Of a DNA stretch of 24,548 bases, positions 1-7,681 are shown in pieces. Position numbers and translations under genes: made by a program. Position 1 is the first letter of the stretch, and every line of letters begins with the position of its first letter. Origin of the DNA: a virus. The notes below the pieces were generated by a model. It was given only the letters and a program-made list of their open reading frames with translations, was not told the DNA's origin and did not search any database. Location of the stretch: IMG/VR virus record IMGVR_UViG_3300048918_000412, positions 1-24,548 of that record, one strand, 5' to 3'.

Positions 1-1
1 C

Positions 2-607
2 CTCGACTGGCTTTCGTTAGTCGCCTCACACGATGCGCAGGCCGCCCGAATCAACGCGAAGACACCGGCGCAGGTCGCGACGGCGAATGGGACACTGCCG
101 TTCACGACGGACTTGGGATATGCCGGCGACGGTACGACTGGGTATCTCGATACGGGTCTTGCCGACAATGCAGGCAGTCTGAATTATACGCTCAATAGTG
201 CGACGATTTTCGCATACATCAACAACGGCGCGGCGCTGCGCAGTATCGGCTTGCTTGCCTCCAGCAATACGCGCATCATCCCGAACAATGGCGGGAACGC
301 AAGTGCTGCGATAAACGGTGGCTCATCTAATCCCTATCCGGTTTCGGATGCCTTAGGGCTAACGACAGCGGTTCGTATCGACGCTTTGACGATCTCGGTT
401 TACCGGGGCGCGACGGCACTCGGCACGCTCGGAACGTCCGCCAGCACGGCACTTAGCGGGTCGACCTTTACAGCGTTGCGTAGCAATGCATCGTTCAGTA
501 CGGGTCGTCTTGCCGCCTTTGGGTTCGGGAGCGCCCTCGACGCCACCAAGGTCACGGCGCTCAATAGCCGCCTTTCCACGTTCCTGACCGCAATAGGGGG
601 CAACTGA
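2..607 (+). CDS. Phage tail/appendage-like structural protein, 5' end outside window
   Basis: The frame is open from the window edge, so this is the C-terminal ~201 residues of a longer protein. The visible part is rich in Gly, Ala, Ser, Thr and Asn, has almost no Cys, and alternates short hydrophobic and small residues as in beta-rich phage tail, fibre or LamG-like jelly-roll domains. No catalytic motif is seen. The stop TGA overlaps the ATG of the next gene (ATGA), so the two are probably translated together. The internal TTG at 113 could act as a start but there is no reason to prefer it. The role as a tail or receptor-contact protein is inferred from composition and from the neighbour; it could be any secreted beta-rich protein. 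Confidence 0.55.
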   Translation, partial: LDWLSLVASHDAQAARINAKTPAQVATANGTLPFTTDLGYAGDGTTGYLDTGLADNAGSLNYTLNSATIFAYINNGAALRSIGLLASSNTRIIPNNGGNASAAINGGSSNPYPVSDALGLTTAVRIDALTISVYRGATALGTLGTSASTALSGSTFTALRSNASFSTGRLAAFGFGSALDATKVTALNSRLSTFLTAIGGN

Positions 608-1074
608 TGGGCGAAATAGGTGCAGGCGTCCCCCAGGCCGTACTGGACGACATTTCGACGCTCAAGGCGGCCATGCAGACGATACCGCAGCCGGCCAGCG
701 CCGTGCCGCCGGGTGTCGCCGATGCAAGTGCGGTCGGTAATACCGCCCCGTACGCCCGTGCGGACCACACGCACGCCAGCAAGGCGCGGAAGGAAATCAA
801 GGCCATCTCGGCGACCGGACTCTATACTTGGACGTTCGCGACGGCCTTCGGTGCGGGCGTCGTGCCGGTCTGTAACGCTATCGCCGTCTGCCCGAGCGGG
901 ACGACCGACCTCGTGAACGTCCAGCAAGAAGGCGACGCGACCGCGACGAGCGTTACGTTTCGCGTGACGCGGTACCAACAGTCCGTCGTGTCGCTGATCG
1001 GCCTGACGATTCTGAGCGTAAATTCCGCGCTGCCCGGAGGTATCAAACTAGCGTTGCTGGCGCTCGAGCCGTAA
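607..1074 (+). CDS. Small tail-fibre-like phage protein
   Basis: 155 residues starting at an ATG that overlaps the previous stop. The N-terminal half carries a Pro/Ala/Val-rich stretch leading to YARADHTH (residues ~50-57); DHTH-type His motifs of this kind are common in phage tail-fibre shafts and collar regions. The C-terminal half (from KARKEIKAIS) is predicted beta-rich, with many Thr and Val residues and two isolated Cys. Gene order suggests it is the last gene of the virion/tail cluster. It converges with the minus-strand replication operon: its TAA at 1072-1074 lies four bases from the stop of the displaced polymerase fragment. Function is inferred, not proven. Confidence 0.6.
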   Translation: MGEIGAGVPQAVLDDISTLKAAMQTIPQPASAVPPGVADASAVGNTAPYARADHTHASKARKEIKAISATGLYTWTFATAFGAGVVPVCNAIAVCPSGTTDLVNVQQEGDATATSVTFRVTRYQQSVVSLIGLTILSVNSALPGGIKLALLALEP

Positions 1075-1079
1075 CGGCT
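1067..1079. terminator. Short hairpin at the convergent stop codons (weak)
   Basis: AGCCG-TAA-CGGCT forms a 5-bp stem with a 3-nt loop, exactly where the plus-strand tail gene and the minus-strand polymerase fragment converge. No T-tract follows on either strand, so it is at best a weak bidirectional terminator and may be chance. Confidence 0.2.
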
Positions 1080-1194
1080 AGGATTTCCGGAACCTACGAC
1101 CTCTCCACCCGCCGCTCGCCCGTACGGCCCACCCTTGCGCCCACCACGGCATCGTCGACATGAGCCGTTCGACTTCCTCGATCGACCCATAGCC
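1078..1194 (-). pseudogene. Displaced remnant of the DNA polymerase C-terminus
   Basis: Read on the minus strand from 1194 to the TAG at 1080-1078, this gives 38 residues (GYGSIEEVERLMSTMP at the start, ASGGWRGRRFRKS at the end) that align without gaps to the last 38 residues of the polymerase at 1779-3992: 26 of 38 identical by hand count, and mostly conservative changes elsewhere. It has no start codon and lies directly behind the HNH gene stop (TAA at 1204-1202). GC is 76/117 here against 56/117 for the same 38 codons plus stop in the live gene. It therefore looks like the original, GC-rich 3' end of the polymerase gene, cut off when the HNH element brought in a replacement tail. Confidence 0.85.
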
Positions 1195-1201
1195 AGCCGG
1201 T

Positions 1202-1813
1202 TTAGGGGGTGTGTTTGTTTTTCTTTGCGAGGTTTTCACGGGCCGTTAGAACCTGTAGATTCCAAGGCACGTGCAGTCCACAGACGACCGGCGATACGAG
1301 CGGTACGATATGGTCGACATGGTGTGGCTCGCCAGTTCCTTCTGCGCAAATGCGTGCCAACCAATACATCGCGGCCATTTGTTTTCTGTGCTCGCGAGTT
1401 AGCCAAGACGGCGCGGCTTGTTTCTGAACGCATTCTCTAAACCGATTATGTTCGGTAACCCGATTTCGGTTAGCGGCTTTCCATCTTCGATTAACTTCTC
1501 GAAGATGGTCGGAGTTTTCCTTACGATAACGACGTCCGGTTTCTTGATACCTATCGGGATTTTTTAGAACCCAAGCCTTAGCACGTACCGCCCGCTTGTC
1601 CGAATGACGATTAGCATAGTCCCGTTCTTTTCTACGACAGGATTCTATATTACGGTTACGCCAATTTCGAAGGGCTGAACGAGAACAAGGGCGGCAGTAC
1701 GCAGCCAATCCGTCACGCCTCGTCTTACAGGGCCCAAACATTGTAACGTCGTATACAACGTTACACGACGGACAAATTTTACCCTTTTCTATATCGTTTC
1801 CCACGCCATCCAC
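1202..1813 (-). CDS. HNH homing-type endonuclease
   Basis: 203 residues from a GTG at 1813; a GTG three codons later (1804) is an alternative start. The N-terminus has a zinc-binding pair C14-x2-C17 / C40-x2-C43 of the type found in phage HNH nucleases, followed by a long basic Arg/Lys/Asn-rich helical stretch (residues ~45-125) for DNA contact. The HNH fold is at the C-terminus: HHVDH (164-168), then GLHVPWN (179-185) and ENLAKKN (193-199), supplying the catalytic His and metal ligands. It overlaps the polymerase 3' end by 35 bp in another frame and ends two bases before polymerase-homologous sequence resumes. The gene is clearly AT-richer than its surroundings. It is probably a mobile nuclease that cuts polymerase genes lacking it; self-homing is inferred. 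Confidence 0.88.
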   Translation of the reverse strand: MDGVGNDIEKGKICPSCNVVYDVTMFGPCKTRRDGLAAYCRPCSRSALRNWRNRNIESCRRKERDYANRHSDKRAVRAKAWVLKNPDRYQETGRRYRKENSDHLREVNRRWKAANRNRVTEHNRFRECVQKQAAPSWLTREHRKQMAAMYWLARICAEGTGEPHHVDHIVPLVSPVVCGLHVPWNLQVLTARENLAKKNKHTP

Positions 1814-3992
1814 CTGATGCTGAAACTGGCCAATCCGAAGCCCATGCAGGCATAGATGACATGATTCGCTCTACTTCTTCAAGACTACCGAATCCGTATG
1901 GCACCTCAACCACGACCTCGTCGTAGACATGAAGTACGGTTGGGTAACCGGCGACGCGCAGCATAATGATCGCGTGCCGCAAAATGTCGTGCGCCACGGC
2001 CTGCACGATATTCTCGGTTAGTCGGCCGCCGTACGTTGACATGCGAACCCAACCCATGGCGCCGTATTTTGGGTTACTATTATGCGTTGAGTAGAGAATC
2101 GACACCTCGTCGGCGTTGCGGTCCGACTGCACGAGCCGCGGCTCGTGGTAAGTCAGGTCACGGCCCGACGGCAGCGTGATGACCAGCTTGTCGCGTGCGG
2201 ACAGGTACGTGAAGCCGATGCCGCGGAATTCCTGCCGCACGTCGGGTACGCGCAACGCACGGATGAACGCACCCTCGACGCCGTAGAGCTCGGCGTATTC
2301 GCGTCGCCAGGGCGGCCCGCGCCACTGCCCGCCCCAAAACTCGACGATGGCCGGCGAGGCGGCGCGCCAGGCGAGAATTTGCGCACGGATCGTCTCGTCG
2401 TCCTCGGTCGATCCGAACGCCTTGTACGAGCCGATCCAGCCGCCGAAGCCGCAGGCTAGCTCCGACACCTTGCCGATGTTCTGACGATCCGGGTGATGGT
2501 CGCCATGCTGCTCCTTGTACGCCAGGTATGACGCGAGCGGCACGCCGGTTATCTTGCTCGCGCCGACGAGGTATATCGGCTCGTGATTACGGAACGCGTC
2601 GATTCGCCACTGCTCGCCGGCCAGCATGGCCAGCACTACCGCTTCGATCGCGCTATAGTCGGACGCGATAAGGTCGTGCCCCTCGGCCGCAACGAACAGC
2701 CCGCGCACGCAGCCCGATATGGCGAGCAGGGCGTCGCCGAAAAACTGCTCGACCATTGCTAGCGAGTGCAGCGCCATGATTTCGAGCACGTCGTCGACGT
2801 ACCGCGTCTGCCAGGACGGACGTTGCTGGCGCACGTTATAGAAGCGAGCGCCGCACCACGGGCAGTCCGTTGCGGTCGGTCGCATGGGGCGTTTGCATGC
2901 CTCGCACTCGACCAGCTTCGGCCCGGCCTTCGGCAGGTTGAGCGGCTGGACCCCGCCGCCGCCCGTCGGCCGGCCCGTCCGCGCGCCGTGGTGTACGATC
3001 GTGTCGCGGATTCGATTATCCCGACACGTCGTATTTTCCAGCGCGTAAATTTTCTTGACGCTCGCCGAGCCGGTCAGCGCGCGAATTTCCAGCACGCGGC
3101 GTGCGTGCGGCGGCAGGTCGTCACGTGCGAGCGCCGCCTCGACTGCCTCGGCATCAAGCGTGTAGAGATGCACGCCCTGCGCGGCGAGCCACCCGCGCAC
3201 CGCCTCGACCTGCGACGGTTTCAAGCCACCGGTCAGCGCCTCGCACTCCGCGCCGTACTGGTCGAGCACCTGGTTGAGAATGACGATACAGTCACGTACG
3301 CCCGCACGATCGACGCCGATGCCACGTGCGTTGATTTCCTGGTCGATCAGCCAAAACCCAAGTTCGGCCGGCGTCATCGGGTCCATTGCGTCCGATGCGG
3401 CTTGTTCGACCTGCACGTCGCGTGCGCAATATTCGTACAGACGCATCGCGTCGTCCGGGTCGTCCTCCGGTCGGATCCGCAAGCGCGGGTCGCCCTTGGT
3501 CGGATTGCGCGGCACGGAAAACTTGTCGAGCAGCCGTTTGCCGTCCTTGTCCTTACGCGTGTCGAGCCGCAGCACGTCGCCGAGGTTGTCGAGCGCGCCG
3601 GGGAGGGACTGTACGCGTGCCGTCGCCATGCTGCAGCGCTGCACGTACGGCGGCAGCGGCGGCCAGCCGTATTTAGGGACGCAGACGTTCGTCCATATCA
3701 ACCGTTCGAACATCGCGTTATGCGACTCGATCGGTCGACCCGCCGCCACGTGTTCGAACAGGTCGACCGGGTTCGGCAAGCCGGGGCGCCAGAATTGCAC
3801 GCCTCGGCCGTCCGCCAGGTCGTACCGCCAACAAAGCACTTCGGTCGACGGGTGCTCGCTATACGCCGCGGCGCCGATCGCCGGCAGTCCCTTGCGTCGC
3901 GCGCCGGCGGGCGGTTGCCAGCGTCCGGTCGTTGCGTTCCAATCGTGTCCGGCCTCACTGTACGTTTCGCAGTCCTGCGCGGCGTGGGTCAC
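1779..3992 (-). CDS. Family A DNA polymerase with 3'-5' exonuclease domain
   Basis: 737 residues, GTG start at 3992, two bases after the upstream stop. The exonuclease domain shows D7-x-E9, SHNAMFERLIW (90-100) and YCARDVQVE (188-196). A zinc-ribbon-like insert, C363-x2-C366 / C377-x2-C380, lies between exonuclease and polymerase. Polymerase motif A is SDYSAIE (D445), the O-helix region is RQNIGK (503-508), and motif C is HVYDE (D691-E692). It is the replicative polymerase of the phage, extending primers at the fork. The last ~38 codons (1779-1892) are AT-rich and duplicate the 38-residue fragment at 1078-1194, so the present C-terminus appears to have been imported with the HNH gene. The enzyme should still be complete, because the catalytic motifs lie before the swap. 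Confidence 0.95.
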   Translation of the reverse strand: MTHAAQDCETYSEAGHDWNATTGRWQPPAGARRKGLPAIGAAAYSEHPSTEVLCWRYDLADGRGVQFWRPGLPNPVDLFEHVAAGRPIESHNAMFERLIWTNVCVPKYGWPPLPPYVQRCSMATARVQSLPGALDNLGDVLRLDTRKDKDGKRLLDKFSVPRNPTKGDPRLRIRPEDDPDDAMRLYEYCARDVQVEQAASDAMDPMTPAELGFWLIDQEINARGIGVDRAGVRDCIVILNQVLDQYGAECEALTGGLKPSQVEAVRGWLAAQGVHLYTLDAEAVEAALARDDLPPHARRVLEIRALTGSASVKKIYALENTTCRDNRIRDTIVHHGARTGRPTGGGGVQPLNLPKAGPKLVECEACKRPMRPTATDCPWCGARFYNVRQQRPSWQTRYVDDVLEIMALHSLAMVEQFFGDALLAISGCVRGLFVAAEGHDLIASDYSAIEAVVLAMLAGEQWRIDAFRNHEPIYLVGASKITGVPLASYLAYKEQHGDHHPDRQNIGKVSELACGFGGWIGSYKAFGSTEDDETIRAQILAWRAASPAIVEFWGGQWRGPPWRREYAELYGVEGAFIRALRVPDVRQEFRGIGFTYLSARDKLVITLPSGRDLTYHEPRLVQSDRNADEVSILYSTHNSNPKYGAMGWVRMSTYGGRLTENIVQAVAHDILRHAIIMLRVAGYPTVLHVYDEVVVEVPYGFGSLEEVERIMSSMPAWASDWPVSASGGWRGKRYRKG

Positions 3993-3993
3993 G

Positions 3994-4209
3994 TCAGCCC
4001 GTCACCGTACGCACGAGCGGCACGTCAGGACGCACCGCCGCGACCGGACGCGGGCAGCACGGGCAGATATGCACGCCGCCCGAGCAGTACCAGCCCATAT
4101 TGACGAGACCGTGGCCCGCCAGGATCGTACAGGAGTCCGGTGCCATCGTCGGGCACGTATCGCACTTGAGCCCGAGGTACTTGCCGTCGTCGTCGCGGTG
4201 TACGGTCAT
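3994..4209 (-). CDS. Small Cys-rich protein, putative zinc binder
   Basis: 71 residues starting at ATG 4209, whose first bases overlap the previous stop (ATGA). It holds a C-x2-C near the N-terminus (KCDTC), a further CT and YC, and an ICPCCP motif; the spacing fits one or two zinc sites. No catalytic motif is seen. It sits directly before the polymerase start (stop at 3996-3994, polymerase GTG at 3992), so the two are probably translationally coupled. Likely an accessory protein of the replication operon; the true function is unknown. Confidence 0.7.
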   Translation of the reverse strand: MTVHRDDDGKYLGLKCDTCPTMAPDSCTILAGHGLVNMGWYCSGGVHICPCCPRPVAAVRPDVPLVRTVTG

Positions 4210-4424
4210 TTCCAGTGGTCCCCCGCTTCGATCGCACGTGCCGCCGCACGGTACTCGTCCGCGCCCCGTGGTTCGAAATTTACCGCTTCCTCACGTTCGG
4301 CAACATCGGCCAGCCCGTGCAGATACGCGACGACCTTGGCACGCTCCATAGCGCCGGTGCGGGGCGAGGTGTCGAACCACGGGGCGCCGCCAAGCGCGAC
4401 GCCCCTTCCGTGTCCGACGATCAT
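4206..4424 (-). CDS. Small hypothetical protein in replication operon
   Basis: 72 residues starting at ATG 4424, which overlaps the stop of the ssDNA-binding-like gene (ATGA), and ending in an ATGA overlap with the next gene. It is helical and charged, with a Glu/Arg/Ala-rich second half (AEREEAVNFEPRGADEYR) and no Cys. No family is recognised. The double start/stop overlap and consistent coding bias support it being real. It may be an adaptor of the replication proteins, but nothing in the sequence shows this. Confidence 0.65.
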   Translation of the reverse strand: MIVGHGRGVALGGAPWFDTSPRTGAMERAKVVAYLHGLADVAEREEAVNFEPRGADEYRAAARAIEAGDHWK

Positions 4425-5314
4425 TGCATCATGCCCCCGGCACGCAACTGGTCGTCCGACCAGCCGGCGGCCTTGTATGCCTCGTACGTCACACCGTTCG
4501 CAGCGGGCAGCATGACGGGGGACGAGGCGGGCGGCGGGGGCGCCATGTACCCGTCGTACGGCGGGCTACCAGGGGCAGCAGTCGGCGAGACCGGCGGTGC
4601 CGAAGCTGCAGGCGGCGTAGGGCTTGCCGCAGGGGCAGGCGTAGGGTGCGCCGTGCTGGCCGGTGCCCCGCCCGCAGCGGGCGCGCCACGTGCGCCGAAC
4701 GCGGCGTTCGGGTCGATCTGCGTGGCGCTGGCGATGTACGGCCCCTCGCGTTCGAACGCGACCGCGCCGAGGTTCATGTACATGCCCGGCGATTCAGTCG
4801 ACTGGTTGCTCGCCGTCGTTCCGCTCGCCGACACGTAATCGCCGCACTTGACGACGCGGCCGGTGTGGATCGTCTCTTCCCAACCGTTGCGCCACTCCCA
4901 TACCTTCGGCGCGAACTGGCTGGCCATCTTGACGACCCAATGGCCGGCGAAACCTTCCTTCGACGAGTACGGGACCGCTTTATCGTCGAAGCCGTCGCCG
5001 TCGATAATCTTATTGCTGAACTTCGGGTTCGTGCAACCTGTGGGAAGCTCGGGACCGACGGCAGGGGCGCCGGGAACGGGCGTACCGAAATACTGCGGCC
5101 ATGCGGTGCGAGCGTCCGCGTCGAGCGCAGCCTTGACCGCCGGCCAGTTCGGATCGTTCTTCGGCACGGCAATGGCGAGGAAAAACTGGCCGGCGACCGG
5201 CTGGCCGGTCGCGGGGTTAATCTTGACCTGCTTCGTGCGGGGATCCTTGCTCGGTTGGCCAGGCTTGTGCGGGTCGCCCTGGACGATACGGCCCGTGATG
5301 GTAAATTCTGACAT
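4421..5314 (-). CDS. Phage ssDNA-binding protein, DUF2815-like
   Basis: 297 residues. ATG 5314 (MSEFTITG) is chosen because it follows the upstream stop by one base and has GAAGGGA about 10 bases upstream; the longer open frame to 5446 lies inside the neighbour. Residues ~1-185 form the conserved part: a basic N-terminus (KQVKINP), PKFSNKIIDGDGFDDK, the aromatic WVVKMASQF and KVWEWRNGW stretches, and the GDYVSASG and SPGMYMNLGAVAF strands typical of DUF2815/phage single-strand-binding proteins with an OB-like fold. The last ~110 residues are a Pro/Ala/Ser-rich disordered tail ending in a small conserved tip (YKAAGWSDDQLRAGGMM), as in SSB proteins that recruit partners by the tail. Role: coating single-stranded DNA for the nuclease and polymerase in this operon. 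Confidence 0.8.
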   Translation of the reverse strand: MSEFTITGRIVQGDPHKPGQPSKDPRTKQVKINPATGQPVAGQFFLAIAVPKNDPNWPAVKAALDADARTAWPQYFGTPVPGAPAVGPELPTGCTNPKFSNKIIDGDGFDDKAVPYSSKEGFAGHWVVKMASQFAPKVWEWRNGWEETIHTGRVVKCGDYVSASGTTASNQSTESPGMYMNLGAVAFEREGPYIASATQIDPNAAFGARGAPAAGGAPASTAHPTPAPAASPTPPAASAPPVSPTAAPGSPPYDGYMAPPPPASSPVMLPAANGVTYEAYKAAGWSDDQLRAGGMMQ

Positions 5315-5315
5315 A

Positions 5316-6494
5316 TTAGTTAGTCCCTTCGCTGTGTGAATCTCGCATTCCGAAAACCCGTACCGCCTGTTCGTCATCGGTCGAAACCAGCTTCGGCGAG
5401 GCGGGTGGAGTCGTGGAGTACGTGGCAATGACGGACTCGTCAACACCTAGTTTGCGCGCCTCGGCGGGCGTGACGAGCGCAAGGTCGGGTTTCGCCACGT
5501 CAACGCCGAACATCGCCGCGATACTGGCCACCTCGCGCGTCGTGCCGGGCTTCCACACGGTCCGCGGGTTCGTCCAGCCGAGCGACCAGAACGGCACGGA
5601 CTGGCCGGTGCGGATCAAGCCGAGGATCCGTTCGTCGAGCGCGTCTTTGCGTGCTTTCAGCCGGTCGAACGCCTGTGCGAGCATGCGCGCCTCAAGGCCG
5701 AGCGCGCCGGGCGACATGCCGGTCGACTGCGCGGCGTACGCGACGTCGATCGACGCGCCGCCGACCGCCTGGTTCGCCGCGCAATCCCACTGTGCACGGC
5801 AATCCCGGCAATGATCGCCCGTCATGCACTGCGCGCCGGGTTGCGACGCGGCGATAGCGGCCGTCCGTAGCGTCGTTGCGTAATCGCGCAGCGCCGCGCC
5901 GGACAGATACCATTGTCGCAACAGGCCGTCCGTCGAGTAACTGCGCGGTTGCGCGATATTGATGTAAATGCGCCAGGGGAACCACTCGTCGACCGGCACG
6001 CCTTCCGACTCAAGGATCGCGACGGCGTAGTCGATACACTGCCAGTTACGATACGCCGAGACGCCGCGGTGCCCGAATTTGAAGTCCCATTCGTACAGGT
6101 GGCGCGCTTCGCGGTCGAGGATATAGACGTCGCACGTCCCCCAGTTATCGGCATGGATCGTATCGGTCGCGTAGACGCGCTGTTCGACCCGTACCGTGCA
6201 ATTCGGCGTGCACGACGCGAGCGTGGCGAGCACGTCGTCGATGAGCGGCTGCACGCCCTCGAGCATCTCGCGCGTGACGGGGTGACCGTTCGGGGCGAGC
6301 TCGCCGAGCGGGGGTATCCAGCCGGTCGTGAGCATCTGTTCGAGCACCCAGTGCGCCGCGGTACCTTCGCGCGCGGCGGTCGACTCGGTGTCCTCGGGAT
6401 ACTTGAGTTCCATCGCCGGCGAGGCCGGGCAGGCGACCCAACGATGCGCGCTGGACGGGGCGAGGCGGGCGTGGGCGGGGGCGGCGTCAGTCAT
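5316..6494 (-). CDS. PD-(D/E)XK nuclease, DUF2800 / Cas4-RecB-like
   Basis: 392 residues, ATG at 6494 overlapping the previous stop. The N-terminus has ACPAS (C22) and EGTAAHWVLE (43-52), then a core strand LYEWDFKFG (D137 and K139 are the likely catalytic residues) and NWQCIDYAVAI (150-160). C22 together with C229, C232 and C238 fits the iron-sulfur cluster spacing known from Cas4 and AddB nucleases (one Cys far upstream, then C-x2-C-x5-C); C223 is extra. The family is found in many phages next to the DUF2815 ssDNA-binding protein and a family A polymerase, exactly as here. It probably works as an exonuclease in phage recombination or replication. Fe-S binding is inferred from spacing only. 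Confidence 0.85.
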   Translation of the reverse strand: MTDAAPAHARLAPSSAHRWVACPASPAMELKYPEDTESTAAREGTAAHWVLEQMLTTGWIPPLGELAPNGHPVTREMLEGVQPLIDDVLATLASCTPNCTVRVEQRVYATDTIHADNWGTCDVYILDREARHLYEWDFKFGHRGVSAYRNWQCIDYAVAILESEGVPVDEWFPWRIYINIAQPRSYSTDGLLRQWYLSGAALRDYATTLRTAAIAASQPGAQCMTGDHCRDCRAQWDCAANQAVGGASIDVAYAAQSTGMSPGALGLEARMLAQAFDRLKARKDALDERILGLIRTGQSVPFWSLGWTNPRTVWKPGTTREVASIAAMFGVDVAKPDLALVTPAEARKLGVDESVIATYSTTPPASPKLVSTDDEQAVRVFGMRDSHSEGTN

Positions 6495-6796
6495 GCCGCC
6501 GACGCCTTGCGGCGTTCCCGTAACTGCCGTTCGGCATGCTCGACGAACACGACGGGAATGTGCCGAATTTCACACTCCGGATAGAGCTTGCCGGTTAGCA
6601 GTCGGCACGTCGCCTCGTTATGGTTGCATTGCGGCGAGACGTTTTCCGACCGAAGGTATCCCCGTGTGACGGCGTAAAATACGACACCCTTTAGAGGATC
6701 GACCGTCCACCAGGCGTCGACAATCGCTTCGCCGTTCGCCGGCTGCACGGCCTGCTCGATCGGCACGTAGATTAAATGTTCGGATCGTACCGTCAT
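6491..6796 (-). CDS. Hypothetical protein, replication operon
   Basis: 101 residues from ATG 6796 with GAGGGA about 8-13 bases upstream (at ~6804-6809). It contains YVPIEQAVQPANGEAIVDAWW, a two-Cys stretch (PQCNHNEATCRLL) and a basic C-terminal helix (EHAERQLRERRKASAA). No family recognised. It overlaps the nuclease gene start (ATGA), which suggests coupled translation. It is separated from the upstream gene by a 56-bp gap with a perfect hairpin. Confidence 0.7.
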   Translation of the reverse strand: MTVRSEHLIYVPIEQAVQPANGEAIVDAWWTVDPLKGVVFYAVTRGYLRSENVSPQCNHNEATCRLLTGKLYPECEIRHIPVVFVEHAERQLRERRKASAA

Positions 6797-6818
6797 CGTC
6801 TATATCCCTCGTAAATTA

Positions 6819-6839
6819 ACGGGGCATCGCACGCCCCGT
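6819..6839 (-). terminator. Perfect hairpin between two operon genes, possible attenuator/terminator
   Basis: ACGGGGC and GCCCCGT form a perfect 7-bp stem around a 7-nt loop. Read on the minus strand (the transcribed direction) it is followed by TTAATTTAC, a partial U-rich run. It lies between the Pro/Ala-rich gene and the next gene, so it could reduce read-through into the replication genes or protect the mRNA end after processing. Confidence 0.5.
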
Positions 6840-6852
6840 GCGCGTCGTCTCG

Positions 6853-7608
6853 TTACTCCACCGGCCACGAGTCGTAGAACAAGTCCCACAACCCGGGCTG
6901 GTCCTTGAGCGCGGTAAAGCTGGCCGCGCCGACCGACGCCGCGTGCTCGTTGAGCTTGGCGTACACTGCGCCGGGCAGCGCGTTCATCGCCGTCACGAAC
7001 GCGGGGAACGTCGGGAAGCGGGCAGCGCCGTCGGCGGCAGGCGGCGGGGGCGGTGCGGCCTGCACGACAGGCGGGGGCGGCGGTGCGACCGGTTCAGGTG
7101 CAGCGGCGGCAACGTCCGGTCCAGACGCCGTGTCGGCAGGCACGGGCGTATCGGTCGAGACAGGCGGGGCAGTCGTCGGTTCGACGGGCGGCGCCGCAGG
7201 GGCAACCGAGGGTGCCGGCGCGTTTCCCCCACGCAACTCGGCGCTGACCGTGGCGAACGTCTCGTCGGTCACGCCGCGCCGCTTGCGCCATACGCCCTTG
7301 TCGGTCTGCGTCGGCGGCGTCGAGTGGATCCGGTCATCCCACGGCAGGCCCGTGGAGTCGGACGACGGGGAGCCCTCGCCACCACTCGGCGCACCAGTAG
7401 GGCGCCCGGCGACGCGGTCCGCCTCGGCCTGTAGGATCGCCTCGCTCGACGTGTGGTCGGCGATCGGGTGGTCGGCGGGAACGATGGGCGGCAGGGGTGC
7501 GGCCGCTACATGAAGCACGGGGGCTGGCGTGGCGGGCTGGCCGAACAGCCGGGCGAGCGCCTGAGCATCTCCCGAGTCGTCCGTGTTGAGAATGATCGTG
7601 ACTTGCAT
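6853..7608 (-). CDS. Phage hypothetical protein with Pro/Ala-rich linker
   Basis: 251 residues. ATG 7608 (MQVTIILNTDD) is chosen because it has a strong AAGGAG about 10 bases upstream; an upstream start at 7638 would overlap the promoter. Three parts are seen: an N-terminal region with the phage-typical LPWDDRIHSTPP and KGVWRKRRGV motifs (residues ~90-115), a long Pro/Ala/Val low-complexity linker (~130-195), and a conserved C-terminal domain (FVTAMNALPGAVYAKLNEHA onward). The LPWD.RIH...K..W..RRG pattern recurs in replication-region proteins of unrelated phages but its function is not known to me. It is the first gene of the minus-strand replication operon. Confidence 0.75.
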   Translation of the reverse strand: MQVTIILNTDDSGDAQALARLFGQPATPAPVLHVAAAPLPPIVPADHPIADHTSSEAILQAEADRVAGRPTGAPSGGEGSPSSDSTGLPWDDRIHSTPPTQTDKGVWRKRRGVTDETFATVSAELRGGNAPAPSVAPAAPPVEPTTAPPVSTDTPVPADTASGPDVAAAAPEPVAPPPPPVVQAAPPPPPAADGAARFPTFPAFVTAMNALPGAVYAKLNEHAASVGAASFTALKDQPGLWDLFYDSWPVE

Positions 7609-7638
7609 GCTGTTCGACTCCTTCGTGTTGACAGTCAC

Positions 7639-7667
7639 CGGCTAAACGGTAATGACGGGGCGGTCAA
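7639..7667 (-). promoter_or_regulatory. Promoter a (conserved-spacer family), minus strand
   Basis: On the minus strand: TTGACC (7667-7662), a 17-bp spacer GCCCCGTCATTACCGTT, and -10 TAGCCG (7644-7639). The start codon of the first operon gene follows at 7608, with the ribosome site between. It shares its -35, spacer length and spacer core with three other sites in the window. Confidence 0.7.
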
Positions 7668-7681
7668 TAGGAGAATTTACG

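Noticed and set aside
1197-1904. Group I intron in the polymerase gene carrying the HNH ORF
   Set aside because: The HNH stop lies only a few bases from the remnant, leaving no room for the 3' part of an intron core. The upstream exon already encodes a complete tail of the same length. A tail-replacement element explains both facts.
2766-4103. 445-codon plus-strand ORF
   Set aside because: Antisense shadow of the polymerase gene in GC-rich DNA; Arg/His/Val-rich low-information translation with no motif or ribosome site.
7628-7656. Divergent plus-strand promoter of the same family
   Set aside because: TTGACA with 17-bp spacing to AATGAC exists, but the spacer core is missing and the -10 is poor. 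A plus-strand promoter for the helicase unit must exist nearby, but this one is not convincing.
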